From the NCBI GenBank assembly GCA_963838235.1, contig CAWIQJ010000006.1, positions 124,001 through 188,000 on the forward strand: 64,000 nucleotides of DNA, read 5' to 3'. Below, piece by piece: positions 32,875-41,243 of the stretch. Below the pieces are notes generated by a model. It was given only the letters and a program-made list of their open reading frames with translations, was not told where the DNA came from and searched no databases. Both the position numbers and the translations under genes were made by a program. The stretch's first letter is position 1; each line of letters opens with the position of its first letter. This DNA is from JAFECT01 sp963838235 (GTDB lineage: Bacteria; Pseudomonadota; Alphaproteobacteria; Caulobacterales; Caulobacteraceae).

Positions 32875-34020
32875 ATGATTCCGGGTGAGATCGCCGACTA
32901 TCGGGCGCTGGCCAAGCGCAAGCTGCCGCGGTTTCTGTTCGAATATATCGACGGCGGCGCGGGCGCTCAGACGACCTTGCGCCGCAACGTGTCAGATTTC
33001 GAACAGGTGAAGCTGCGCCAGCGCGTCATGCGCGACGTGTCCAAGCTGGACCTGTCGACCACCCTGTTCGGCCAGCCGCTGTCCATGCCGGTGGTGCTGG
33101 CGCCGGTGGGGCTGTCGGGACTCTATGCGCGGCGCGGCGAGTGCCAGGCGGCGAAGGCGGCGGAGCAGGCGGGCATCCGCATGTCGCTGTCGACGCTCAG
33201 CCTGTGCGGCGTCGAGGAAGTGGCCCGCGCGACCAGCGATCCGATCTGGTTCCAGCTCTACATGATCAAGGACCGCGGTTTCATGCGCGAGATGCTGGCG
33301 CGTGCGCGGGAGTCCGGCTGTTCGCTCCTGCTGTTCACCGTCGATCTGCCAGTGGCCGGCGCGCGCTGGGCCGACGCGCGCACGGGGCTTTCCAACGGCC
33401 ACACCCTGCCCGCACAGATCGAGCGGATGAAGGCCATGGCCGCACGGCCGGGCTGGCTGTGGGACGTGGGCCTGATGGGTCAGCCGCATGCCTTCGGCAA
33501 TGTCGCGCCGGCGATGAAGGACGGCGCCGGCATCCGCGAGTTCTGGCGCTGGGTCGGCGCGAGCTTCGACACCACCGTCAGCTGGAAGGACATGGACTGG
33601 GTGCGTGAGCATTGGGACCGCCCGATGGTGATCAAGGGCGTGCTCGATCCGGAAGACGCGCGCGCGGCCGTATCATCCGGCGCGGAAGGGATCGTGGTGT
33701 CGAACCACGGCGGGCGTCAGTTGGACGGCGTGTCCTCCACCATCGGCGCCCTGCCGCAGATCGTGGATGCGGTCGGCGACAAGACCACGGTGTTGCTCGA
33801 CGGCGGCGTGCGGTCGGGGACGGACGTGGTGCGGGCTTTGGCGTTGGGGGCGAAGGGCGTGCTGATCGGGCGCGCCTGGGCCTATGCGTTGGCGGCGCGC
33901 GGCGGCGCGGGGGTGAGCGCGATGCTGGAGCAGTTCCGCAAGGAGATCGGGATCACGCTGGCGCTGACGGGCTGTCCCGACGTGAAGGCCTTGGGACGCG
34001 ACGCGCTCGACGCGGGCTAA
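32875..34020 (+). CDS. lldD: FMN-dependent L-lactate dehydrogenase (quinone-linked)
   Basis: 381 aa alpha-hydroxy-acid oxidase family TIM barrel. The FMN and substrate residues are in LAPVGLSGLYARRGE, WFQLYMIKDR, the catalytic His loop VSNHGGRQLDGV and LLDGGVRSGTDVVRAL. It oxidises L-lactate to pyruvate at the membrane, passing electrons to quinone. GGGAGG lies before the ATG at 32875. Related 2-hydroxyacid oxidases share the fold, so the substrate is inferred from overall resemblance to LldD. Confidence 0.88.
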   Translation: MIPGEIADYRALAKRKLPRFLFEYIDGGAGAQTTLRRNVSDFEQVKLRQRVMRDVSKLDLSTTLFGQPLSMPVVLAPVGLSGLYARRGECQAAKAAEQAGIRMSLSTLSLCGVEEVARATSDPIWFQLYMIKDRGFMREMLARARESGCSLLLFTVDLPVAGARWADARTGLSNGHTLPAQIERMKAMAARPGWLWDVGLMGQPHAFGNVAPAMKDGAGIREFWRWVGASFDTTVSWKDMDWVREHWDRPMVIKGVLDPEDARAAVSSGAEGIVVSNHGGRQLDGVSSTIGALPQIVDAVGDKTTVLLDGGVRSGTDVVRALALGAKGVLIGRAWAYALAARGGAGVSAMLEQFRKEIGITLALTGCPDVKALGRDALDAG

Positions 34021-34030
34021 GAAAGAAAGA

Positions 34031-34137
34031 TTGCCCACGAAAAACACGAACGCCAATTGCAATCGCTGCGCATTCCAGAACTAAAGCGGCGCGAAGCGCC
34101 GCAATAGATTTTCCTTGTTCGTGTTTTTCGTGGGCAA
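34031..34137. repeat. 107-nt palindromic element
   Basis: Perfect 20-bp arms: TTGCCCACGAAAAACACGAA at 34031-34050 and TTCGTGTTTTTCGTGGGCAA at 34118-34137. A central GCGGCGC-GAA-GCGCCGC hairpin lies at 34086-34102. It lies between convergent lldD and ppc and ends 8 bp before the ppc stop. It may be a mobile palindrome doubling as a terminator. Confidence 0.75.
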
Positions 34138-34144
34138 TCCTTCT

Positions 34145-36847
34145 TCAACCTGTTCCGCGCAACCCCGACGCGATGCCGTTCACCGTCAACTGAATGCCGA
34201 GGCGCAACGCATCGTCCTCTTCGCCGCGGCGACGGCGCGCCAACAACTCCAGCTGCAGGCGGTTCAACGGGTCGATGATCGGCTTGCCCAGTTCGACCGA
34301 TTCCTTCAGCGCGGGCTGGTCGCTCAGCAGGTCCTTTGCTTCGCGGATGTCGAGCACCAGTTTGCGGCAGGCGGCTTGTTCCTCGCGGATGCGGGCGAAG
34401 ATGCGTTGCGCCGCCGTCTGGTCCTGCGCCAGGGCCGCGTAGCGCGCGGCGATGTCCATGTCGCTCTGGGCCAGGTCGAGCTCCATGTTGCCGATCAGCG
34501 AGGCGAAGAATTCGAAGCGCGCCTCCGCCTCGCGCAGGTCCTTGATCGACACGCCGGCGCGCGCGACGCCGGAGGCGAAGCCGAACCAGCCCGGCAGCAT
34601 CATCCGCGCCTGGGCCCAGCTGAACACCCACGGGATCGCGCGCAGGTCCTCAATGCGGCGGCTCTTGGTGCGCGAGGCGGGGCGGCTGCCGATCTTCAGG
34701 TCGGCCACCTCGGCGATGGGAGTCGCCGACCAGAAAAAGTCCTCGAAGGCGGGATCGTCGTAGACCAGGGCGCGGTAGGCGGCGAAGGATTCGCCCGATA
34801 GCGCCGCCAGCATCTCGCGCCAGCGCGGATCGGTGGCGTCGCCCGCCTTGCGCAGCGACGCGATCAGGGTCGCGGCGGTCAGGGCGTCCAGGTTGCGCCG
34901 CGCTGTGGGTTGGTCGCCGAAGCGGCGTGAGATCATCTCGCCCTGTTCGGTCAGGCGGATGCGCCCCTGCACCGTGCCGGCGGGTTGCGCCAGCACAGCG
35001 CCTGAGACCGAACCGCCGCCGCGGCCCACCGATCCGCCGCGGCCGTGGAACAGCTGCAGTGGTTCGTGCGCCGCGCGACAGACGTCGGCGACCTCGAGCG
35101 AGGCTTCCCACAGGCTCCAGCGCGAGGTGACGTAGCCGCCGTCCTTGTTGCTGTCGGAATAGCCGAGCATGACCTCCTGCGCGGGACGGTCCTTCAGCAG
35201 GGTCTTGGCCAGGGGCAGGGCGAACCAGCGGGAGAGTATCTCCGGACCCGCCTTCAGGTCGGCGATGGTTTCGAACAGGGGCGTGACCGCCACGGTCGCG
35301 CGCGGCGCGCCGCCGCTCTCGAACAGGCCGGCCTGTTTCATCAGCACCAGCGGCTCAAGCATGTCCGACAGGGACGAGGACATCGATACGACGTAGGCGC
35401 CCAAGGCCTGTGGCCCGAACCGGCGCACCACCTCGGCCGCGGCGTCGAGCACGCTGAGTTCCTTGAGCGTCTCTTCAGAATAGCGCGCGAACGGCGAGCG
35501 CAGCGGCCGCGCATTGGAAAGCTCGTCGAGCAGGAGCGTGACGCGCGCGTCCTCGTCGAGCGCTAGGTAGTCCTCACCCACCGAAGCCGTCGAAAACAAC
35601 TCCGCCAGCACGCGTTCATGCACGACGGCGTTCTGACGCATATCCACGGCAAGCAGGTGGAAGCCGCACACGCGCACGATCTGGATCAGCGTTCCCAGCG
35701 CACGGCCGACCAGGCGTTCGCCGCCGTGCTCGACCATCGAGGCGCGCACGATCTCCAGATCGTCGATGAAGGCCTGCACCGACGCATAGGCGCCCGCCGC
35801 CTTCGCATCGCCTTCCACCAGCACGGATCGCGTCGCGCGCAGGCGTTGCTCGACCCGGTCGAGGGCGCGACGGTAGGGCTCGTCGCTGCGGTGCACCGAT
35901 TGTTCGTCGGAAGCGTCGGCCAGGGTGTCGAGCTGGGGCGTGGTCGGGATCAGGTGGCTGGACAGGGCGAGGTCGATGGCGAGGCCCCGCACCCGCTCGA
36001 TATAGATCGGGAAGATCACCCCGGCCTGGCGCGCAAAGGCGTAGCGCAGGGTCTCGGCGTTCACCAGCGGATGGCCGTCGCGGTCGCCGCCGAGCCAGGA
36101 GCCGAGGCCCAGGATGGCAGGCGTCTGCCGCTCGTCCAGAGCGCGCGACCAGCGCTCGTAGAGTTCGATCAGGGCCGGCAGGATGGCGCGCTCGACCACC
36201 GATAAGGTGTTGCGGATCTCATCCTCGACGGTGATGCGCTCAGGGCGGTTCAGCCGGGTCTTCCACAGGAAGGCGATCTCGCGGAACAGTTCACCGCGCA
36301 GGTCCTCGTCCTCGGCGCGACGCAGGTGGTGGCTGCGCAGGGACAGCAGGCGCGCGATCTCCGCCTCGCGGTCGAGCACGCTCTTGCGCCGCATCTCGGT
36401 CGGGTGCGCGGTCAGGACCGGCACGATGCGCAGCTTGTCGACCGCGGCCTTCACCGCGGCGGTTCCTTCGCCGTCTTCCTCCAGCATCGCTACCGCGGCG
36501 GGCAGGGTGCGCGGACGGTCCGCGCTCGGCAGGGCTTCGAAATCGGCGTAACGCCTGCGCCCCGCCACGTCCTCGGCGATATTACCAAGCAGGGAACGGC
36601 AGGCGAAGGCGCGGGCGAGCTCGATCGCGTCCTCGGCCGAGAGCGACTTGAATTCCCCGCCGGACCCCTCGCCTTCACCGGCGGCGATGGCGCGCTGAAG
36701 CGTATCGGCGGGGCCGTCGCCGTCGAGATAGCGCACCGCCTCCAGGAACAGGTCGTCGAGCAGCCGGATATTGCGGCCGACGTTGCGGTTGGTCACCGGC
36801 TCGGCCGGGCGCGTGGCGGGACTATCGGTGGGACGCGCGCCGGTCAT
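34145..36847 (-). CDS. ppc: Phosphoenolpyruvate carboxylase
   Basis: 900 aa, cytosolic anaplerotic enzyme forming oxaloacetate from PEP and bicarbonate. The catalytic His lies in VLTAHPTEMRRKS. The second catalytic loop GYSDSNKDGGY, the LFHGRGGSVGRGGG glycine loop and the C-terminal RLQLELLARRR ... NGIASGLRGTG are all present. Length is normal. The N-terminus (MTGARPTDSPAT) is poorly conserved, so the exact start is less certain. It is preceded by the SET-like gene 48 bp upstream. Confidence 0.96.
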   Translation of the reverse strand: MTGARPTDSPATRPAEPVTNRNVGRNIRLLDDLFLEAVRYLDGDGPADTLQRAIAAGEGEGSGGEFKSLSAEDAIELARAFACRSLLGNIAEDVAGRRRYADFEALPSADRPRTLPAAVAMLEEDGEGTAAVKAAVDKLRIVPVLTAHPTEMRRKSVLDREAEIARLLSLRSHHLRRAEDEDLRGELFREIAFLWKTRLNRPERITVEDEIRNTLSVVERAILPALIELYERWSRALDERQTPAILGLGSWLGGDRDGHPLVNAETLRYAFARQAGVIFPIYIERVRGLAIDLALSSHLIPTTPQLDTLADASDEQSVHRSDEPYRRALDRVEQRLRATRSVLVEGDAKAAGAYASVQAFIDDLEIVRASMVEHGGERLVGRALGTLIQIVRVCGFHLLAVDMRQNAVVHERVLAELFSTASVGEDYLALDEDARVTLLLDELSNARPLRSPFARYSEETLKELSVLDAAAEVVRRFGPQALGAYVVSMSSSLSDMLEPLVLMKQAGLFESGGAPRATVAVTPLFETIADLKAGPEILSRWFALPLAKTLLKDRPAQEVMLGYSDSNKDGGYVTSRWSLWEASLEVADVCRAAHEPLQLFHGRGGSVGRGGGSVSGAVLAQPAGTVQGRIRLTEQGEMISRRFGDQPTARRNLDALTAATLIASLRKAGDATDPRWREMLAALSGESFAAYRALVYDDPAFEDFFWSATPIAEVADLKIGSRPASRTKSRRIEDLRAIPWVFSWAQARMMLPGWFGFASGVARAGVSIKDLREAEARFEFFASLIGNMELDLAQSDMDIAARYAALAQDQTAAQRIFARIREEQAACRKLVLDIREAKDLLSDQPALKESVELGKPIIDPLNRLQLELLARRRRGEEDDALRLGIQLTVNGIASGLRGTG

Positions 36848-36895
36848 CGCTCAGTCACTCTCCCCGCCGTTCGCAGAGAAAGTCCGGGGCATCGC

Positions 36896-37966
36896 TCAGG
36901 GTTCCTCGGCGGCGAGCACGGTTTCCTGTTTGGAGACCGCCTCGTCGGGCTTGCTGTCGCCGCCGCGTTCGCCGATCGCGTAGGACATGGCGTTGAGCTG
37001 GAAGCGGGCCATGCGGCGCAGCTCGTTCACCAGATCGCCCGGGCGGTCCTCGAGCAACTCGAGCACCTTCATATAACGCAGGCGGTTGTGGTGGGCGATG
37101 GTGTCGAACACGGTCTCCGGGTCGGTCTCGCCGATGTCGCGCATCGCCGCATAGAACTGGGTCTTGGCGAGTTTCGGATAGGACCGGTGGCCGAGCAGGA
37201 CGTGCGACAGCACCGTCGCGCCGCCGTCGGTGGTGATGGCCGGCGGCTGGAACTGGCCGCCCTTTACCGACTTGCCGGACGCGCGCTTGACCACGATGGT
37301 GCGGTTCTGGAAGCGGAAGGTGAGCGGCAGGCTGAAGGCCAGCACCTCGTCGCTGGAGAAGCCCCAGCTGGTGAACACCCCGAGCGCGTCGGTCACGGCA
37401 TAGCGGAACCGGATCTCGTCGGTGAAGTCGCCCTTCAGCTCCGCACCGTTCTTCAGGTCCATCAAGGGACCGGTCGGCGTGTGATTGATCAACTCCAACA
37501 CCGGCATCAGCACCATGTGCTCGCCGCGACGGATCTTGCGGGTGCCGAGGAAGCGCGCTTCGGCCTTGCCCGGCGCGGCGTTGTCGACGTCGAAGAAGCC
37601 TTCCATCATCAGTTCGGCGTTCACCGCCTGGCGCAGATTCGCGGGTACGGCCGCGCGGCGGGCGAGAAACGCCTCGCAGTCGGCGCGGGCGCCGCCGTTC
37701 CAGCCGAAGCTCTCGTGATAGGCGTCGAAGAAGGCGCGCGCCGGCGCGCCGACCTGGGCCTCGGGTTTCAGGGTGAGCCGGCCGTCCTGGAACACCATCT
37801 CGTCGACGCGGAACAGAAGGTTCGGCGGCGCGTAGAGCCGCACCGGCTGGCCGGCCTTGCGCGGAAACAGGCCGCGGCCGAGCGGGCCCGCGCGCAGCAC
37901 CACATTGTCGGCCACGCCGCCCAGCGCGCGGAAGGCGTCCAGCAGTTCGTCCCAGGTCCAGGTCAC
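36896..37966 (-). CDS. Protein of unknown function, possibly SET-domain-like
   Basis: 356 aa from the GTG at 37966 (GGTAGG about 10 nt upstream). An early GRGLFPRKAGQPV and a central LMPVLELINHTPTGP followed by RYAVTDALGVFTSWGFSSDE resemble the split SET fold of Rubisco-LSMT-type methyltransferases (G-x-G-x-F, then NH, then a Y-G-like segment). The motifs are degenerate and the match is by eye only. No signal peptide. Same strand as ppc, 48 bp upstream of it. Confidence 0.45.
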   Translation of the reverse strand: MTWTWDELLDAFRALGGVADNVVLRAGPLGRGLFPRKAGQPVRLYAPPNLLFRVDEMVFQDGRLTLKPEAQVGAPARAFFDAYHESFGWNGGARADCEAFLARRAAVPANLRQAVNAELMMEGFFDVDNAAPGKAEARFLGTRKIRRGEHMVLMPVLELINHTPTGPLMDLKNGAELKGDFTDEIRFRYAVTDALGVFTSWGFSSDEVLAFSLPLTFRFQNRTIVVKRASGKSVKGGQFQPPAITTDGGATVLSHVLLGHRSYPKLAKTQFYAAMRDIGETDPETVFDTIAHHNRLRYMKVLELLEDRPGDLVNELRRMARFQLNAMSYAIGERGGDSKPDEAVSKQETVLAAEEP

Positions 37967-38065
37967 GGCCCGGCCTACCTTGACAGGCGGCCCCGGCGCA
38001 AGCGTGGTCACACCAACGCCAAGGCGGCCGCAATCGGCGCCGCCGGGCCCGTTTGAGGAGCCGCC

Positions 38066-39023
38066 ATGGCCGCGACCCCGACCGCCCAACCCGGACAGGC
38101 CCTGGAAGCCCTGGTGGCCGGGCGCGCGGGCCAGCCGCCGGTGGTCACCGGCGTGGTCCATCCGGTCGACGCCATCGCCATCGAGGGCGCCTGCCAGGCG
38201 GCGCTGAAGGGGCTGATCGTCCCGGTTCTGATCGGACCCGCGGCGAAGATCCGCGCCGCAGCGGCTGAGGCGAATCAGGACATCTCCGCCTTCAAGATCG
38301 AGGACGTCCCGCACAGCCACGCCGCCGCCCAGCGCGCGGTCGAGATGGTCCGCTCCGGCGCGCTCGAAATGCTGATGAAGGGCTCGCTGCACACCGACGA
38401 GCTGATGCACGCCGTGGTCGACCCCGCCTGCGGCCTGCGCACCGAGCGGCGGGTGAGCCACGTCTATGTGATGGAGGTCTCGACCTATCCGCGCCTGCTG
38501 CTGATCACTGACGCGGCGATCAATATTGCGCCCGATCTGGAAGCCAAGCGCGACATCACCCAGAACGCCATCGACCTCGCCCAGGCCATCGGCATCGCCA
38601 CACCGAAAGTCGCGGTGCTGTCGGCGGTGGAGACGGTGTCGTCGAAGCTGCAATCGACCATCGACGCCGCGGCGCTGTGCAAAATGGCCGACCGCGGCCA
38701 GATCACCGGCGGCCTCGTCGAGGGCCCGCTCGCCTTCGATAACGCCATCGACCTGGACGCCGCGCGCGAGAAGCACCTGACCGGACCGGTGGCGGGCCAG
38801 GCCGACATCGTGGTCTGCCCCGACCTCGAAAGCGGCAACATGCTGGCCAAGCAGCTGACCTATCTGGCCGGCGCGCAAGTCGGCGGCGATCGTCCTGGGC
38901 GCGCGCGTGCCGATTGCACTCACCAGCCGCGCAGATTCGGTGCCGACCCATGTGGCGTCCTGTGCGCTGGGTTCGCTGCTGATCCAGCAAAGGCGCGACG
39001 CGCTCAAGGTCGCGGCCGGCTGA
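38066..39023 (+). pseudogene. pta: Phosphate acetyl/butyryltransferase, frameshifted near 38879
   Basis: PTA_PTB domain, expected about 318 aa, transferring acyl groups between CoA and phosphate. Intact to LAKQLTYLAGAQ (MKGSLHTDELMHAVVDPACG, VSHVYVMEVSTYPRLLLITD, VCPDLESGNMLAKQL). One extra base at about 38879 then shifts the frame. The neighbouring frame gives the expected end (SAAIVLGARVPIALTSRADS ... RDALKVAAG) and stops exactly before ackA. It resembles the Pta half of MaoC-Pta fusions but has no MaoC domain. Probably a sequence error, since ackA is intact and adjacent. Confidence 0.8.
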
Positions 39024-40205
39024 ATGGCGTCCGAGGCGATCCTCGCGCTCAACGCCGGCTCTTCGAGCCTGAAGTTTGCCCTGTTCCGGCGCGGCGACGC
39101 GGCGCCTGAGCCGATCTGCCGCGGCGAGATTGAGGACGTGAACGGCGCCGGGCGCTTCCGCGCGCACGACGGCGCGGGCGCATCGCTCGCCGACGAGATC
39201 GCGCCCGACCCGATGCACGATCCGGATGGCGCGCTGGCGGCGTTGCTCGATTGGACCGACGCACACCTCGGCGACGCTGCGCTCGCCTGTGTCGGCCATC
39301 GCATCGTGCACGGCGGTCGCGATTTCACGGCGCCGGTTCGCATCGACGATGGCGTGATGGCCGCGCTGGAGGCGCTCTGCCCACTGGCGCCGCTGCATCA
39401 GCCGCACAATCTCGCCGGCGTTCGCGCCGTGGCGCGGGCGCGGCCGACCCTGCCCCAGACCGCAAGCTTCGACACCGCCTTCCACGCCGGCCACGACCCG
39501 ACCGTCGCACGCATCGCCATCCCGCGCCGCTTCGAGGCCGAAGGCGTGCGCCGCTACGGCTTCCACGGCCTCAGCTACGACTACATCAGCGGCCGGCTGG
39601 CCACGCTCGATCCGGCGCTGGCTAAGGGCAGGGTGATCGCCGCCCATCTCGGCAACGGCGCCAGCCTCTGCGCGCTCTCGAACGGTCGCAGCGTCGACAC
39701 CACCATGGGCTTCTCCGCCCTCGACGGCCTGGTCATGGGCACGCGCTGCGGCGCCATCGACCCCGGCGTGCTGCTCTATCTGCAAGACCACGCCGGTCTC
39801 ACCAGCCAGGGTGTCAGCGACCTGCTCTACAAACAGTCGGGCCTGCTCGGCGTCTCGGGGATCAGCGGCGACGTGCGCGTCCTGCTCGCGAGCCCCGCGC
39901 CGGAAGCCCGCGAAGCGCTGGACCTCTTCGCCTTCCGCGCCGCGCGCGAAGCGGCAGCCATGGCGTCAACGCTGGGCGGCCTCGACGGCGTCGTGTTCTC
40001 CGCCGGCATCGGCGAGAACGCCGTGCAGGTACGTTCGCAGATCTGCGAACGCCTGGCTTGGCTCCGCGTCGCCCTCGACGCGACCGCGAACGCGCGCGGC
40101 GGCGAAGGCCGGATCAGCACGCCGGACAGCCGCGTCGCCGTCTGGATCGTGCCCACCGACGAAGAGGCGGTCATCGCTCGCGACGCCGTGGCGCTGCTCA
40201 CCTAG
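39024..40205 (+). CDS. ackA: Acetate kinase
   Basis: 393 aa ASKHA-fold kinase interconverting acetyl phosphate/ADP and acetate/ATP. Signatures: LALNAGSSSLKFALF, VGHRIVHGG, RRYGFHGLSYDYIS, AAHLGNGASLCAL, GLVMGTRCGAIDPG and FSAGIGENA. The ATG follows the pta stop with no gap, so the two form an operon. Closely related butyrate or propionate kinases are possible but the motifs fit AckA. Confidence 0.93.
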   Translation: MASEAILALNAGSSSLKFALFRRGDAAPEPICRGEIEDVNGAGRFRAHDGAGASLADEIAPDPMHDPDGALAALLDWTDAHLGDAALACVGHRIVHGGRDFTAPVRIDDGVMAALEALCPLAPLHQPHNLAGVRAVARARPTLPQTASFDTAFHAGHDPTVARIAIPRRFEAEGVRRYGFHGLSYDYISGRLATLDPALAKGRVIAAHLGNGASLCALSNGRSVDTTMGFSALDGLVMGTRCGAIDPGVLLYLQDHAGLTSQGVSDLLYKQSGLLGVSGISGDVRVLLASPAPEAREALDLFAFRAAREAAAMASTLGGLDGVVFSAGIGENAVQVRSQICERLAWLRVALDATANARGGEGRISTPDSRVAVWIVPTDEEAVIARDAVALLT

Positions 40206-40230
40206 GGCGCCCCCGTCCTTGCGGGCGCCC
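40205..40230 (+). terminator. Hairpin at the end of ackA
   Basis: Self-complementary GGGCGCCC at 40205-40212 and again at 40223-40230, beginning at the last base of the ackA stop codon. There is no T-run, so termination strength is uncertain. Confidence 0.45.
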
Positions 40231-40276
40231 TCAACTCAGAACTCTAGTGGTCATTCTCTCGGGGGAGGGTCGACCG

Positions 40277-41170
40277 ATGCTGATTGCGCTCCTGACGGCC
40301 CTCGGGGTTGTCGCAATCGTCTACGCCGTCTGTCTGCTGCGAAGCGCCGTCGCCAGCCGCGCCGTGCCTCGGCCCGAGGCGATCGTGCTGGGCGCGGTGA
40401 CGAACTTCTTCGATACCTTGGGCATCGGCTCGTTCGCCCCGACCATGGCCTGGTTCAGGTTGCGCCGGCTCGTGCCCGACCAGCTGATCCCCGGCACCAT
40501 GCTTGTCGGGCACACCCTGCCCGCGATGACCCAAGCGGTGATCTTCCTCGTCCTCCTCGGCGTGCTTGTGGACCCCCTGCTCCTGACCGGTTGCGTCATC
40601 GCCGTCGTCGCGGGCGCCCTGCTCGGCGCGCCGCTGGTCGCCAAGACGCGCGTCTGGATCGTGCAGTCGATCGTCGGTCTGGCGCTTCTCGTCGCCGCGT
40701 CGTTCTACGTGCTCGCCAATCTCGGACTCATGCCCGTCGGCGGGACCGCCGCTTCGTTGCCCCTGCCGCTCATGATCGTGGCGATCGGCGCCAATTTCGT
40801 TTTCGGCGTGTTGCTGAACTTCGGGGTCGGAAACTACGCGCCGACGCTGGCGATGCTCAGCCTCATGGGCATGGATCCCCGGCTGAGTTTCCCCATCATG
40901 GCCGGCGGCGCCGCCTTGGCGGGCGCCAGCGCGAGCGTTCGACATATCGCGATCGGAAAGATCGACCTCCGCATCGCCCTCGGCCTCGCCGTGGGCGGCG
41001 TCCCCGCGGTGCTCGTCGCCGCCTTCGTCGTAAAGACCATGGCGGTCGTGTACCTGCGCTGGCTGGTGATCGTGGTGGTGGTCTACGCCGCAACGGTGAT
41101 TCTAAGAGCCGCCGTACTGGGACGAGGCGAGCAGCGGCTTGAAGCCGCCCCGGCGCAAGAGATCACCTAG
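40277..41170 (+). CDS. TauE/SafE (DUF81) family membrane exporter
   Basis: 297 aa with about eight transmembrane helices. The two half-repeats expected of TauE/SafE proteins are visible (GAVTNFFDTLGIGSFAPTMA in the first half, GVLLNFGVGNYAPTLAMLSL in the second). Members export sulfite or other organosulfur anions. GGGGGAGGG precedes the ATG at 40277. It lies downstream of pta-ackA. In sulfonate catabolism acetyl phosphate and sulfite arise together, but no sulfonate gene is in the window, so the substrate is open. Confidence 0.85.
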   Translation: MLIALLTALGVVAIVYAVCLLRSAVASRAVPRPEAIVLGAVTNFFDTLGIGSFAPTMAWFRLRRLVPDQLIPGTMLVGHTLPAMTQAVIFLVLLGVLVDPLLLTGCVIAVVAGALLGAPLVAKTRVWIVQSIVGLALLVAASFYVLANLGLMPVGGTAASLPLPLMIVAIGANFVFGVLLNFGVGNYAPTLAMLSLMGMDPRLSFPIMAGGAALAGASASVRHIAIGKIDLRIALGLAVGGVPAVLVAAFVVKTMAVVYLRWLVIVVVVYAATVILRAAVLGRGEQRLEAAPAQEIT

Positions 41171-41198
41171 GCTTCGTCGCTTGACTCGTGAATTGACG

Positions 41199-41224
41199 CG
41201 TGTAATTTAACGAAATTACGCACG
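41199..41224. promoter_or_regulatory. AT-rich inverted repeat upstream of the serine hydrolase gene
   Basis: CGTGTAATTT-AACG-AAATTACGCACG, with a perfect TAATTT/AAATTA core at 41203-41218, lies 20 bp before the ATG at 41244. Size, symmetry and position suit a repressor or activator operator. Confidence 0.4.
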
Positions 41225-41243
41225 TAAGCAGCGAGGGTGACGG

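Noticed and set aside
36326..38056. Plus-strand 576-codon frame opposite ppc and the SET-like gene
   Set aside because: Spans two real minus-strand genes and has shadow-frame composition (Ala/Gly/Arg/His/Glu).
36896..39343. 815-codon minus-strand frame including the SET-like gene
   Set aside because: The first 458 codons run antisense to ackA and pta. The true gene starts at the GTG at 37966.
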